Assembly (NCBI RefSeq): GCF_000705555.1
Contig: NZ_JMQN01000063.1
Coordinates: 58,360 to 122,359 of the forward strand
Source: Marinobacterium lacunae
Lineage (GTDB): Bacteria > Pseudomonadota > Gammaproteobacteria > Pseudomonadales > Balneatricaceae
Length of the DNA: 64,000 nucleotides
Reading direction: 5' to 3'
Shown piece by piece: positions 56,978 through 64,000 of this stretch; the stretch's first letter is position 1; each line of letters opens with the position of its first letter. Under the pieces are notes generated by a model that was not told where the DNA came from, did no database searches, and worked only from the letters and a program-made list of their open reading frames with translations. Made by a program: the position numbers and the translations under genes.

Positions 56978-57107
56978 AAGTACTGTTACTCCTTACTAGG
57001 AACTGAGCCGCGATCAACGGGCTGGATAATCATATATCCCCTAGCTCTCTCTGCGTCAATCCGACGCCTAAGCGTTTATTATTAAGTTAATTTAAGCGAC
57101 TTTACAA

Positions 57108-57560
57108 TCACCAAATACTACAATCACTAATATCTCTACTTATAATTAAATCAACGTATTTATTGAATAACTTTATATCTACCGAGTACCACGCCTTACT
57201 ATAAGCAAATAATTTTGTTTTATTTTCATAATCAAAAAACTTTAAATAACCTGTTCCTCCCTTTACTGAATTACCAAAAATTATTGACTTGAAATCATCT
57301 CCCCCATCTATTTTTACGTCAAAATATGATACACTACTTACCACACCCATGCCGGGAACAAAATTAATAGTTTTAGCACCTGATTTCCCATAACACTTTG
57401 CCAAACCTTCAATCGCGATTTTCATATTATCATCGACATCACCATCCAATAACGCTTCTCTTTTATCCTTATGACCATCTATTAAAGACTGCGGTGTAAA
57501 AGGTGCACAACCCACTATAAAAAATTCTACAGCCATGACTAGTGATATTAGATTTTTCAT
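57108..57560 (-). CDS. AT-rich hypothetical lipoprotein
   Basis: 150 aa. Lipobox-like VEFFIVGC after a hydrophobic start suggests a lipoprotein; the mature part has three more Cys (two near the ends) and no known domain. The DNA is strikingly AT-rich compared with core genes here, pointing to horizontal acquisition. Probably a real gene given the intact reading frame and signal. Confidence 0.55.
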   Translation of the reverse strand: MKNLISLVMAVEFFIVGCAPFTPQSLIDGHKDKREALLDGDVDDNMKIAIEGLAKCYGKSGAKTINFVPGMGVVSSVSYFDVKIDGGDDFKSIIFGNSVKGGTGYLKFFDYENKTKLFAYSKAWYSVDIKLFNKYVDLIISRDISDCSIW

Positions 57561-57683
57561 ATGACGAAATACAACCTAAAAAAATAATTATATGTGATAA
57601 TTCCATATTTAAATGAACGACATAGAGAGTAGACTAAAGTTACATTGAGTGAAACAAACGATTTTAAATGCATTATTTTCGGT

Positions 57684-58232
57684 TTATATCGGAGTGGCAT
57701 TTTTAATAAGTACTCCAAGATTTGAGCTAAGACCAGAAAGCCTATATTTATTTTTTTTCGTCTCATACATAGATTTACTGATGCATATATGGGCTGGAAA
57801 GGCATTTTTAATGAGTTCGCCTTCAATGCGATAACGACAAGAATTTTTCTTATATTTATTTGTAACAGCAACACCAATATCTATCGTATAGTCATTTCCT
57901 ACTAATCTTGTGTACACAGCCGGTATAGTGTGGCAAGCCGTAACCCAAAATAAAAAAAGAATGAATGCATAAAAAACAAGAGTCGAAGTAAACCTGACCT
58001 GTCTGCTTGTTTTTTTGAATTTAGCTCTATGAACTGAAGTGATAGCATCAAAGGTAAAAATAAAATAGACACAGGTAAAAGCGGCTGCTATGTATAATCC
58101 AATACTGGATGTTTGTGCTGTTGGTGTAAAGTCTTCTGAAACAGCATAAATAAACGAACCCAATATAAGTAAAAAAAAGTAACCATGGGTAGCCATCTGG
58201 GCTTTTTGTTTTTTGCAATACCTTATTTCCAT
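57684..58232 (-). CDS. AT-rich hypothetical membrane protein
   Basis: About 182 aa. Three hydrophobic segments (YFFLLILGSFIYAV, IGLYIAAAFTCVYFIFTF, STLVFYAFILFLFWVTACHT) then a soluble C-terminal region with CRYRIEGELIKNAFPAHICI. Not recognised. The start at 58232 (MEIRYCKKQ) excludes codons overlapping the truncated DUF2726 gene; the frame is open to 58301, so an earlier start is possible. Ribosome site weak. Confidence 0.5.
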   Translation of the reverse strand: MEIRYCKKQKAQMATHGYFFLLILGSFIYAVSEDFTPTAQTSSIGLYIAAAFTCVYFIFTFDAITSVHRAKFKKTSRQVRFTSTLVFYAFILFLFWVTACHTIPAVYTRLVGNDYTIDIGVAVTNKYKKNSCRYRIEGELIKNAFPAHICISKSMYETKKNKYRLSGLSSNLGVLIKNATPI

Positions 58233-58272
58233 ATTAGTGCTGGTCTCACGAAAGCCACAATCAGCCGACGCG

Positions 58273-58596
58273 TTAGAGGTCGTCTGCCTTGCAGATAACA
58301 AAGTCGAAGTGTTTGGCGCTTATGCGGTTAAAGGCCTTCTGCCACTGGCTGCGGTTTCGGTTGGGCTCAGGCTCTATAAGGTCAGCGACACGAACCTTGC
58401 CGAATACGCGATGTTGTTGAGGGTCGATAATTGAATCGAGCACGCCCAGAAAGGAGCGCTCGGCAGCGGTAAAGAGGGTTTTGCGCTGGCGGTATCGGTG
58501 TTCAGCTTCGCCATGTTTGGGTGTGTTGGCGTAGAGCTTCTGCACAACGAGTACAAAAACGAAGAACGCCACCACAAGCAGAATGATCCATTCCAT
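58273..58596 (-). pseudogene. Truncated DUF2726 protein gene
   Basis: 107 aa remain: a membrane helix (MEWIILLVVAFFVFVLVVQK), then the family core TAAERSFLGVLDSII, VFGKVRVADLIEP, WQKAFNRISAKHFDFVICKA, DDL and a stop. Intact members as I recall them continue with a V-rich strand and ELDDxSH, the nuclease-like half, about 50-60 residues more. That half is missing, replaced after 58273 by AT-rich DNA of a different gene. GGGAG lies 8 nt before the ATG at 58596. It looks cut by the insertion or deletion that created the adjacent block. Confidence 0.7.
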
Positions 58597-58745
58597 CGAC
58601 GATCTCCCTGATCCCTTGTCGATATCCCGCACCAACCGCCCTATGGTGCGCGTGGAATTGCAGTTTGAATCCGCCCACAGCGATTGGCAAGTAGATTTGC
58701 CTTACTTTGTCTGCGTACGGTCACACTCGCACGCAGTCAATATAG

Positions 58746-58761
58746 GGGGCATTACTGCCCC
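58746..58761 (-). terminator. Hairpin at the lipoprotein gene stop
   Basis: On the minus strand GGGGCA-GTAA-TGCCCC, whose loop contains the stop codon of the lipoprotein gene. AT-rich sequence follows (CTATATT). Confidence 0.4.
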
Positions 58762-59741
58762 GCTTCCACCTGATTAATCAGGTGTATGGCCGACATATAC
58801 TGCGTTGCGCCGCTACCCTGCGTCTTGATGTAGCGGTAGAGTTTGGTCAGCCCCGGCTCACCATAACCGGACTGCACCAGTGCACGCCCCCAGTAAAAAT
58901 CGAGGCTGGGATCAGGTTCAAACGGCAGCTGGTCCAGCTGTTCAAACAGCGGCAGCGCTTCTTTGGGCTTACCGGCTTTCAGCAGGTTGGTGATGCCGAT
59001 CAACAGCTTGTCACGCGTCGCTTCCGGCGAAAGCTCGATATCAACACTCTTGGACTGAGCCATAACCTGCACCGGCTGCGCGCTCGGCTGCTGCGGCTCT
59101 TCAGGCTGCTTAACCGACGCCACTGCGATCGCCTCTGCCACCTGCTTCGCACGTTGCGCCTCAGGCAGCGTCACTTTCGCCACAACCGGCTCAACCACTT
59201 CAAGCGACGCCGGAGCAGGTGCCGCGCTTTGCTTCAGGCCAAACCGATAGTCATGAAAATATATCTCGATAGTTAACGCCTGCCCCGGCTCTATTTTCAT
59301 GTCACCGCGAGAGCCCGTTTCCGGATAGGGATTGGTCTCGCAATCCGACGCGGACAGGATGTTGCTGCAAGGTAAGCCCCAGCTAACCGATACCGGATAC
59401 TCACCGGCTTCAATGGGAATGGTCGTGCGGCCCGATTTCATCGACGCCACCACATCATCCCCTACCGACAACGCGGACAGTACAGCACTCGCCGTAAAAC
59501 GTTGCTGGCGATACACAGTCAACAGCCCGTAGCGCTCGGGGCTGAGCCCCTGCTCACTCAACTGAGCCGTTACAGACTCGGCGGCTCCCGCCGTCACCGG
59601 TTGGGATACAAAATGGATATCCGGCTCGACCGAGGAAACCGGGCCGTTCGCGACACAGGATGCAACCAGCAAAAACACCGGCAATACGCATAGGTGCTTG
59701 AACCTGTGCATCGAGCTGGATAGCGGGCGGGATGAATTCAT
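58752..59741 (-). CDS. Lipoprotein with C-terminal repeat-like region
   Basis: 329 aa. Signal peptide with lipobox LLVASC, a beta-rich domain (about 40-185; YRQQRFTASAVLSALSVGDD), a Pro/Gln-rich linker (PEEPQQPSAQPVQVMAQ) and a C-terminal TPR-like helical region (LIGITNLLKAGKPKEALPLF ...FYWGRALVQSGYGEPG). Reminiscent of surface lipoproteins that hold tetratricopeptide contacts; not assigned. AGGGAA lies 9 nt before the ATG at 59741. Confidence 0.7.
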   Translation of the reverse strand: MNSSRPLSSSMHRFKHLCVLPVFLLVASCVANGPVSSVEPDIHFVSQPVTAGAAESVTAQLSEQGLSPERYGLLTVYRQQRFTASAVLSALSVGDDVVASMKSGRTTIPIEAGEYPVSVSWGLPCSNILSASDCETNPYPETGSRGDMKIEPGQALTIEIYFHDYRFGLKQSAAPAPASLEVVEPVVAKVTLPEAQRAKQVAEAIAVASVKQPEEPQQPSAQPVQVMAQSKSVDIELSPEATRDKLLIGITNLLKAGKPKEALPLFEQLDQLPFEPDPSLDFYWGRALVQSGYGEPGLTKLYRYIKTQGSGATQYMSAIHLINQVEAGQ

Positions 59742-59960
59742 GGCAGCCGTTCCCTGGATATTTGAATGTTCGCGCTGTCGAATAAGAGGCCTGCGAACAC
59801 CTCAGGTATTGCTCGGCCACGTCTGCGCTCAATAGTTGCACACTTTGGGCAACGCTGTAACGTCTGAAAATATCGCCTGCCATTGTGTATTCTTCAACAG
59901 GCGTTAGGCTTTACGCTACGTCCGGATCACTCCCATGCACTCTGACAAAAGGATCGCTTC

Positions 59961-61454
59961 ATGAGCGCCTACCACTCCCTCGTCAACCAGTTCGCCCGCC
60001 TGCACAAGCTCTCTCATGCCAGCACCTTCCTCAGCTGGGATCAGCAGGTGATGATGCCGCCGGGCGGCGCCGAGGGTCGGGCTCAGGCGTTGGCAGAACT
60101 CCACCAGATCCACCATGAGTTATTAACAGCCGAGTATCTCGGTGATTGGTTCGAGGGTGCGTTGCAGGAGGGCCTTAGCGAAGACCAGCAAGCTAACCTG
60201 CGTGAAATGCACCGCTTATGGCAGCAGGCCACCTGCCTGCAGGGCGATCTGGTACAGGCACAATCACTGGCCGCTTCGCGTTGCGAACACGCTTGGCGCG
60301 AACAACGCGGCAATAACGACTGGGCGGGGTTCTTGCCCAATTTTAAAGAGGTGGTCCGGCTCGCACGCGAAGAGGCACAAGCCCGTCAGGCAGCGGCCGA
60401 GGGTGACTTTGCCACCCCCTACGATGCCCTGCTCGATCTTTACTCCAGTGGCGATACCAGCGCCTCGATTGCTGAGGTGTTCGATGGCCTGAAAGCGCAG
60501 TTACCGGGCTTGATTGATGAGGTGATCGAGCGCCAGCGCCGCACACCGAATGTGGATCTCAGCGGCCACTACAATATTCAGGAGCAACAGCGTCTGAGCC
60601 ACAGCGTCATGGAGGTGTTGGGCTTCGATTTCAGCAAGGGTCGGCTCGATATCAGCAGCCACCCGTTCAGCACCGGTGTACGGGGCGATCACCGCATTAC
60701 CACCCGCTACCGCGAAAGCGATTTTATCGAAGCGCTGATGGGCACTGTGCATGAAACCGGTCACGCCAGTTATGAAGCGGGTCTGCCTGAGGCATGGGCC
60801 GGACAACCGGCAGGCGAAGCCCGCAGCATGAGTATCCACGAGAGCCAGAGCCTGCTATTTGAAAAGCAGTTGCTGCTCTCCAAACCGTTCGTGCGCTTTC
60901 TGACGCCGATCATCCACCAACATTTCCCTACGCTTAAAGAGGTGGACCATGATCAGTTCTGGCAGGCGATGTCCCGCGTGCACCGGGGTTTTATCCGCGT
61001 TGAGGCGGATGAAGTGACCTACCCCATGCATATCGTGCTGCGCTACGAGATAGAGTCGGCACTGATCAACGGCGAAATGGAGGCCGAAGATATCCCCGAT
61101 GCATGGGCAGACAAGATGCAGGCCTATCTGGGGCTGGATACTCACGGCAACTATAAGGATGGCTGCCTGCAGGATATCCACTGGCCGTCAGGTGCTTTCG
61201 GTTACTTCCCCTCTTACACCCTTGGCGCGCTGAACGCAGCTCAGCTCTTCAGTGCAATGCACAGGGATTTGCCGGCACTGGATGCGCACCTGCGTGAAGG
61301 GAATGTGTCATCGCTGCGTCAGTGGCTGGGTAGCAGGATCTGGAGCAAGGGTTCATTCCTGAGCTCAAAAGAGCTGATCACCCAGGCCACAGGTGAAGCG
61401 ACCAATCCCGACTATTTTATTCGCCATATTCGTAATCGGTATCTGGATATGTGA
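59961..61454 (+). CDS. M32 family carboxypeptidase (Taq type)
   Basis: 497 aa. Zinc carboxypeptidase: HExxH in GTVHETGHASYEAGLP, the downstream glutamate in ARSMSIHESQSLLFE, and the conserved TTRYRESDF. It removes C-terminal residues from peptides in the cytoplasm. AAAGGA is 7 nt before the ATG. The 219 bp before it show no clear promoter. Stand-alone gene. Confidence 0.93.
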   Translation: MSAYHSLVNQFARLHKLSHASTFLSWDQQVMMPPGGAEGRAQALAELHQIHHELLTAEYLGDWFEGALQEGLSEDQQANLREMHRLWQQATCLQGDLVQAQSLAASRCEHAWREQRGNNDWAGFLPNFKEVVRLAREEAQARQAAAEGDFATPYDALLDLYSSGDTSASIAEVFDGLKAQLPGLIDEVIERQRRTPNVDLSGHYNIQEQQRLSHSVMEVLGFDFSKGRLDISSHPFSTGVRGDHRITTRYRESDFIEALMGTVHETGHASYEAGLPEAWAGQPAGEARSMSIHESQSLLFEKQLLLSKPFVRFLTPIIHQHFPTLKEVDHDQFWQAMSRVHRGFIRVEADEVTYPMHIVLRYEIESALINGEMEAEDIPDAWADKMQAYLGLDTHGNYKDGCLQDIHWPSGAFGYFPSYTLGALNAAQLFSAMHRDLPALDAHLREGNVSSLRQWLGSRIWSKGSFLSSKELITQATGEATNPDYFIRHIRNRYLDM

Positions 61455-61575
61455 GTTGATCAACGGGGGCCACGACATAGCCCCCTACTTTGCTCACTTT
61501 CATAAGCACAGCAAGTGCACCGTTTATACATCCACGCGCAGACTACACGGCCTGGATTCGTCCAAAACATTCGAC

Positions 61576-61860
61576 TCAACCGATGGTGACGGTGCCACTA
61601 CCCACCACTACACCACCGCAACTGACAGCGTCGCCAGAGCGTGCCGCAGACTTGCCATCAATCGATACAGTGCCGGAGCCCCCAACGATGCTGCGACCAT
61701 GAGGCGCGTGTTTTGGCTTAGAGTGCGGCGCCAACGGATCGCCCTGACGAGCCGCCGGTATCCCATCGATATTTACGCTCGGAGACCCTGAGGTGATTGG
61801 GGTTGGAGGAAAACCCGAATGGTCGGTTCCAATATCGCCTACCTTGGCTGCATTGCCCAT
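61576..61860 (-). CDS. PAAR-domain protein (type VI secretion spike tip)
   Basis: 94 aa, whole protein is one PAAR domain: MGNAAKVGDIGTDHSGFPPT, then PSVNIDGIPAARQGDPLAPH, SIVGGSGTVSIDGKSAARSG and GGVVVGSGTVTIG. PAAR proteins cap the VgrG spike and carry effectors. AAAGGA lies 9 nt before the ATG at 61860. It ends the gene order large protein - lipoprotein - PAAR. No toxin domain is fused, so an effector would be a separate protein. Confidence 0.9.
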   Translation of the reverse strand: MGNAAKVGDIGTDHSGFPPTPITSGSPSVNIDGIPAARQGDPLAPHSKPKHAPHGRSIVGGSGTVSIDGKSAARSGDAVSCGGVVVGSGTVTIG

Positions 61861-61889
61861 ATATGTCAGTCCTTTGATTGTGGTTTTTA

Positions 61890-62855
61890 TTATCGGGAGA
61901 TTACGATTCGGCCGTCTATTATTGAGAAATAGGGGGTGAAGCTTGTTAACCAATCTTCGGATTTCGAACCAATTCTCAAGGGGGAATCCCCCCTCTTATC
62001 TTCCAGTCTGACGATCTTTCCCCCCATGAATGACTTCAGCTCATATTGATCCCAACTTCTCGGTTCCAATATGCCAACATCATTTGCATCATTCATATAT
62101 CTTTCTATCCCTATCGCTCTGAAAAACTCTTCTGGCATCGATTGATATCCTTCAGCCAACGCCTTTTCCCGACTAGAAAGAGACCAAGCGGCCTCCAACG
62201 CTTTAAAATCTCTTTTTTTCATCAAGTTCAGCAACTCGATGTACGCCCGTCGGAGTGCCTTCATATTGTCATGATCTTCGACAAAAGGTGTTGCGCGGGT
62301 CCACGCCCATTCGGGGATGGTCTTTACATAGAATTCCCGCTCGAACATCGTCAGATAACCATCCGTTTCACCCTGAAAATCGGTCAGTGGCGACATGTGT
62401 TTTTCCGGATAGTATTTTGATTCCTTAATAGTGGGTACTCCTGACTTCTCTGTCGCCAGCAGACTGGTCAACTCCACATCCTCATAGTCCTTAAACGTGG
62501 CTTTTAGCACTGCCTCACAACGTGCTCCGTTCCGATGTTCCTGTATCCCCTTCCTAGCGTCGACAGGCACAACGTCCAAGGCCATCTTATTAATCCCTTT
62601 ATGCAGAAAAGCAGTCGCATTGAAGCCCATCATGGCAGATCCACTATCCGTGGACAGATTATCCAGTTGCTCCATGCCATTGATCAGCCCAGCGCAGTAC
62701 ATCTCACGTGAAGTCAAATTGACAATATATATTTCCTGGGGTGCAGAGCCATCTTGATCGATTTTTATATTTTCCGTTGACATTTCATTACCGCCCTTAC
62801 AACCAATTAATACCAATATCAATATTAAAATCATTCCATTCTTTATTTTTTTCAT
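61890..62855 (-). CDS. Lipoprotein of the PAAR module
   Basis: 321 aa. Lipobox VLIGCKGG at residues about 15-22, then a soluble domain not recognised (LTSREMYCAGLINGMEQL; a helical middle around RRAYIELLNLMKKRDFKALE; a C-terminal domain ending YFSIIDGRIVISR). It begins 5 bp after the upstream gene ends and lies 29 bp before the PAAR gene, so it is part of one transcript. In such clusters an outer- or inner-membrane lipoprotein next to an effector is often its immunity protein; here that is a guess from position. The DNA is more AT-rich than the core. Confidence 0.7.
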   Translation of the reverse strand: MKKIKNGMILILILVLIGCKGGNEMSTENIKIDQDGSAPQEIYIVNLTSREMYCAGLINGMEQLDNLSTDSGSAMMGFNATAFLHKGINKMALDVVPVDARKGIQEHRNGARCEAVLKATFKDYEDVELTSLLATEKSGVPTIKESKYYPEKHMSPLTDFQGETDGYLTMFEREFYVKTIPEWAWTRATPFVEDHDNMKALRRAYIELLNLMKKRDFKALEAAWSLSSREKALAEGYQSMPEEFFRAIGIERYMNDANDVGILEPRSWDQYELKSFMGGKIVRLEDKRGDSPLRIGSKSEDWLTSFTPYFSIIDGRIVISR

Positions 62856-62860
62856 ATTAC

Positions 62861-64000
62861 TCAGCTACCAAAAATATCCATTCTAAAATTTGAATCCTCT
62901 TTTTTCATCGGATTTGCCCATATCCACTCTCGTTTAAAGCTTTCTTTTTTTTCAGGCTCCGCTGAACCTCTATAGCCATCTATTTTATTATTCCCTTCTC
63001 CTGAATATGACTTTTTACCCGTATCCACACTTCCCGAAACCGTAATTTCCACCTCGGCCTTGATGCCATTGTGATACATCACCAGTTCCACAATCTCTTT
63101 TTCATTCTTGGCACCTGCATTCTTTTTAACCGCCTGTAACGCACACTTCCCCTCTGCAATCACTTTACCGCTCAAGGCAAAAGCACCTTCAACAATCCAC
63201 ACCTTGGCTCCGCCGCGCATATTTGCGCTTCCTGTCAGGCTAATTGTGCTCTCAGCTGAGAAGTCGTATTCGGGGTGATCGCTGTCCAACGTGCGTTTGA
63301 TGCTGCCCTGCGTTTCCAGCTTTGTCGTCAACTTGATTTCGAGTTCCGCACCAACATAGGCGCCCTGTTGGCCAGCTTTGACTTTAGCTTCCTGCTTTTT
63401 TGCTTGCTCTCGAAGTTCAGCGACGACTGTGTCGACCTTGAAGTAAGCGGCGGCGGCCTGAACCAGGTCCAGTGTGATTGAGAATTCGAACAGCGGACTA
63501 AATCCGGCGCTCAGGGTGTGTTCAACGCCGAAGGCGGTGTCAGATTTGTGGCGTGTCTTGCCTTCTCCCTTCAGCGTGATCACCGGCGGCTTGAAGTCGA
63601 ACGCCACCAGCTTGACCGTTTCTTTACCTCGGCTCTGGTAGGTACTGCTTTTGACCATCTCGATGGCGCCGCTGATCGCACGGATCAGCTGTATCTCATC
63701 CCGAACCTCATTGAACGAACTCGACAGCTCCAGCTTGAGCGAACGTTTTGAAGAGGACAGGTTCGAGCGGGAGCCTTCCAGCTTCGAGCTGTATTTGGTT
63801 ACATCGCCACCGGCGTTGACCTCAATCTCGCCCTCTATATTAAAGCTTCGCGTTATCTCTTTGTCGGGAATCGCTAAGCCACGGTGCATGCCGCTCGCCA
63901 AACGCTCTTCGCGTTCATGAAGGCGCTGCTCATCGCTAATGACCGCACTCTTTTTCGGACACGAGAGTTTGACTTCAGTTTTCCAGCTGTATTGCGGATA
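62861..64000 (-). CDS. C-terminal part of a large protein in the PAAR module (5' end off the window)
   Basis: The frame is open from the stop at 62861 to the last base, so at least 380 codons are coding and the true start lies beyond 64000; the internal TTG at 63901 should not be taken as the start. The visible part is mostly beta-rich with a charged helix (VDTVVAELREQAKKQEAKVK). Segments include FNIEGEIEVNAGGDVTKYSS, GSANMRGGAKVWIVEGAFAL and MYHNGIKAEVEITVSGSVDT. I do not recognise a domain. Position before a lipoprotein and a PAAR gene suggests a type VI secretion effector or adaptor. Confidence 0.7.
   Translation of the reverse strand, partial: YPQYSWKTEVKLSCPKKSAVISDEQRLHEREERLASGMHRGLAIPDKEITRSFNIEGEIEVNAGGDVTKYSSKLEGSRSNLSSSKRSLKLELSSSFNEVRDEIQLIRAISGAIEMVKSSTYQSRGKETVKLVAFDFKPPVITLKGEGKTRHKSDTAFGVEHTLSAGFSPLFEFSITLDLVQAAAAYFKVDTVVAELREQAKKQEAKVKAGQQGAYVGAELEIKLTTKLETQGSIKRTLDSDHPEYDFSAESTISLTGSANMRGGAKVWIVEGAFALSGKVIAEGKCALQAVKKNAGAKNEKEIVELVMYHNGIKAEVEITVSGSVDTGKKSYSGEGNNKIDGYRGSAEPEKKESFKREWIWANPMKKEDSNFRMDIFGS

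Noticed and set aside
57557..57877. 106-aa minus-strand reading frame
   Set aside because: It overlaps the 3' part of the membrane protein gene in another frame, has no ribosome site or signal, and is explained by AT-rich composition.
58225..58300. Integron attC site at the DUF2726 breakpoint
   Set aside because: GTTAGAG/CTCTAAC looks like half a core site, but no paired core, no cassette-sized repeats and no integrase are visible.
62861..63901. Treating the TTG at 63901 as the start of the protein
   Set aside because: The frame stays open to base 64000 without a stop, with plausible coding sequence, so the gene is cut by the window edge.

Overview
The window looks like chromosomal DNA of a marine gammaproteobacterium, most likely Oceanospirillales or a Pseudomonas-like relative. 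The grounds are a Pseudomonas-style biotin-carboxylase gene divergent from a LysR gene at the left edge, TamA/TamB, NsrR/NnrS, a fused LplT-PlsC-Aas protein, KdsA, and small families such as DUF2788, DUF2789 and DUF3012. Base composition is moderately GC-rich by eye, except for an AT-rich block at about 56.3-58.3 kb and at the right edge. I recognise no rRNA, tRNA, CRISPR array, integrase or insertion sequence.

Layout. 0-2 kb: start of a pyruvate-carboxylase-type biotin carboxylase gene, its divergent LysR regulator and a small anchored protein. 2-9.8 kb: tamA-tamB (outer-membrane assembly and lipid transport) and a Cache-GAF-GGDEF diguanylate cyclase. 9.9-16.2 kb: a glycine/serine catabolic cluster, sdaA-gcvH-gcvP on one strand and gcvT on the other, around a 395-bp intergenic region with two identical 14-bp palindromes. 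16.2-19.4 kb: a lone cyclic-nucleotide-binding domain protein, an ECF sigma/zinc anti-sigma pair, a tiny DUF3012 lipoprotein, a DHH phosphoesterase and a small membrane protein. 19.4-28.5 kb: rsuA, slyD, a parvulin, a PAS-GGDEF protein, leuA, an Lrp-type regulator, radD, and nnrS/nsrR with a candidate NsrR operator. 28.5-34 kb: a SulP transporter, a ribbon-helix-helix protein, DUF2788, a LemA/GIDE pair, a PilZ protein and kdsA.

34-49 kb: a pseudokinase/FGE-like fusion, a DUF4139 protein, a CHASE4-GGDEF protein, Sel1-repeat proteins, cysK, sseA, trpS carrying an unusual AT-rich in-frame Cys3His insertion, yaaA, panB, a group 2 truncated haemoglobin and dsdA. 49-56.3 kb: a GDYXXLXY/DUF2157 membrane pair, lplT-plsC-aas, an XRE regulator with a palindrome at its promoter, a TrmH-type methyltransferase and ppiC. 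56.3-58.6 kb: an AT-rich accessory block (cold-shock/zinc-ribbon membrane protein, lipoprotein, membrane protein) ending at a truncated DUF2726 gene. 58.7-64 kb: a lipoprotein, an M32 carboxypeptidase, and a type VI secretion accessory module (PAAR, lipoprotein, and the C-terminal part of a large protein running off the window).

Themes: serine and glycine breakdown (sdaA, dsdA, gcvTHP), c-di-GMP signalling (three GGDEF proteins with I-sites, one PilZ protein, no EAL or HD-GYP protein in the window), nitric-oxide response (nsrR, nnrS), envelope maintenance (tamAB, aas, kdsA) and sulfur metabolism (cysK, sseA). The observations most worth following up are the zinc-finger-like insertion in trpS, the twin palindromes between sdaA and gcvT, the effector-like/lipoprotein/PAAR module at the right edge, and the truncated DUF2726 gene at the border of the AT-rich block.
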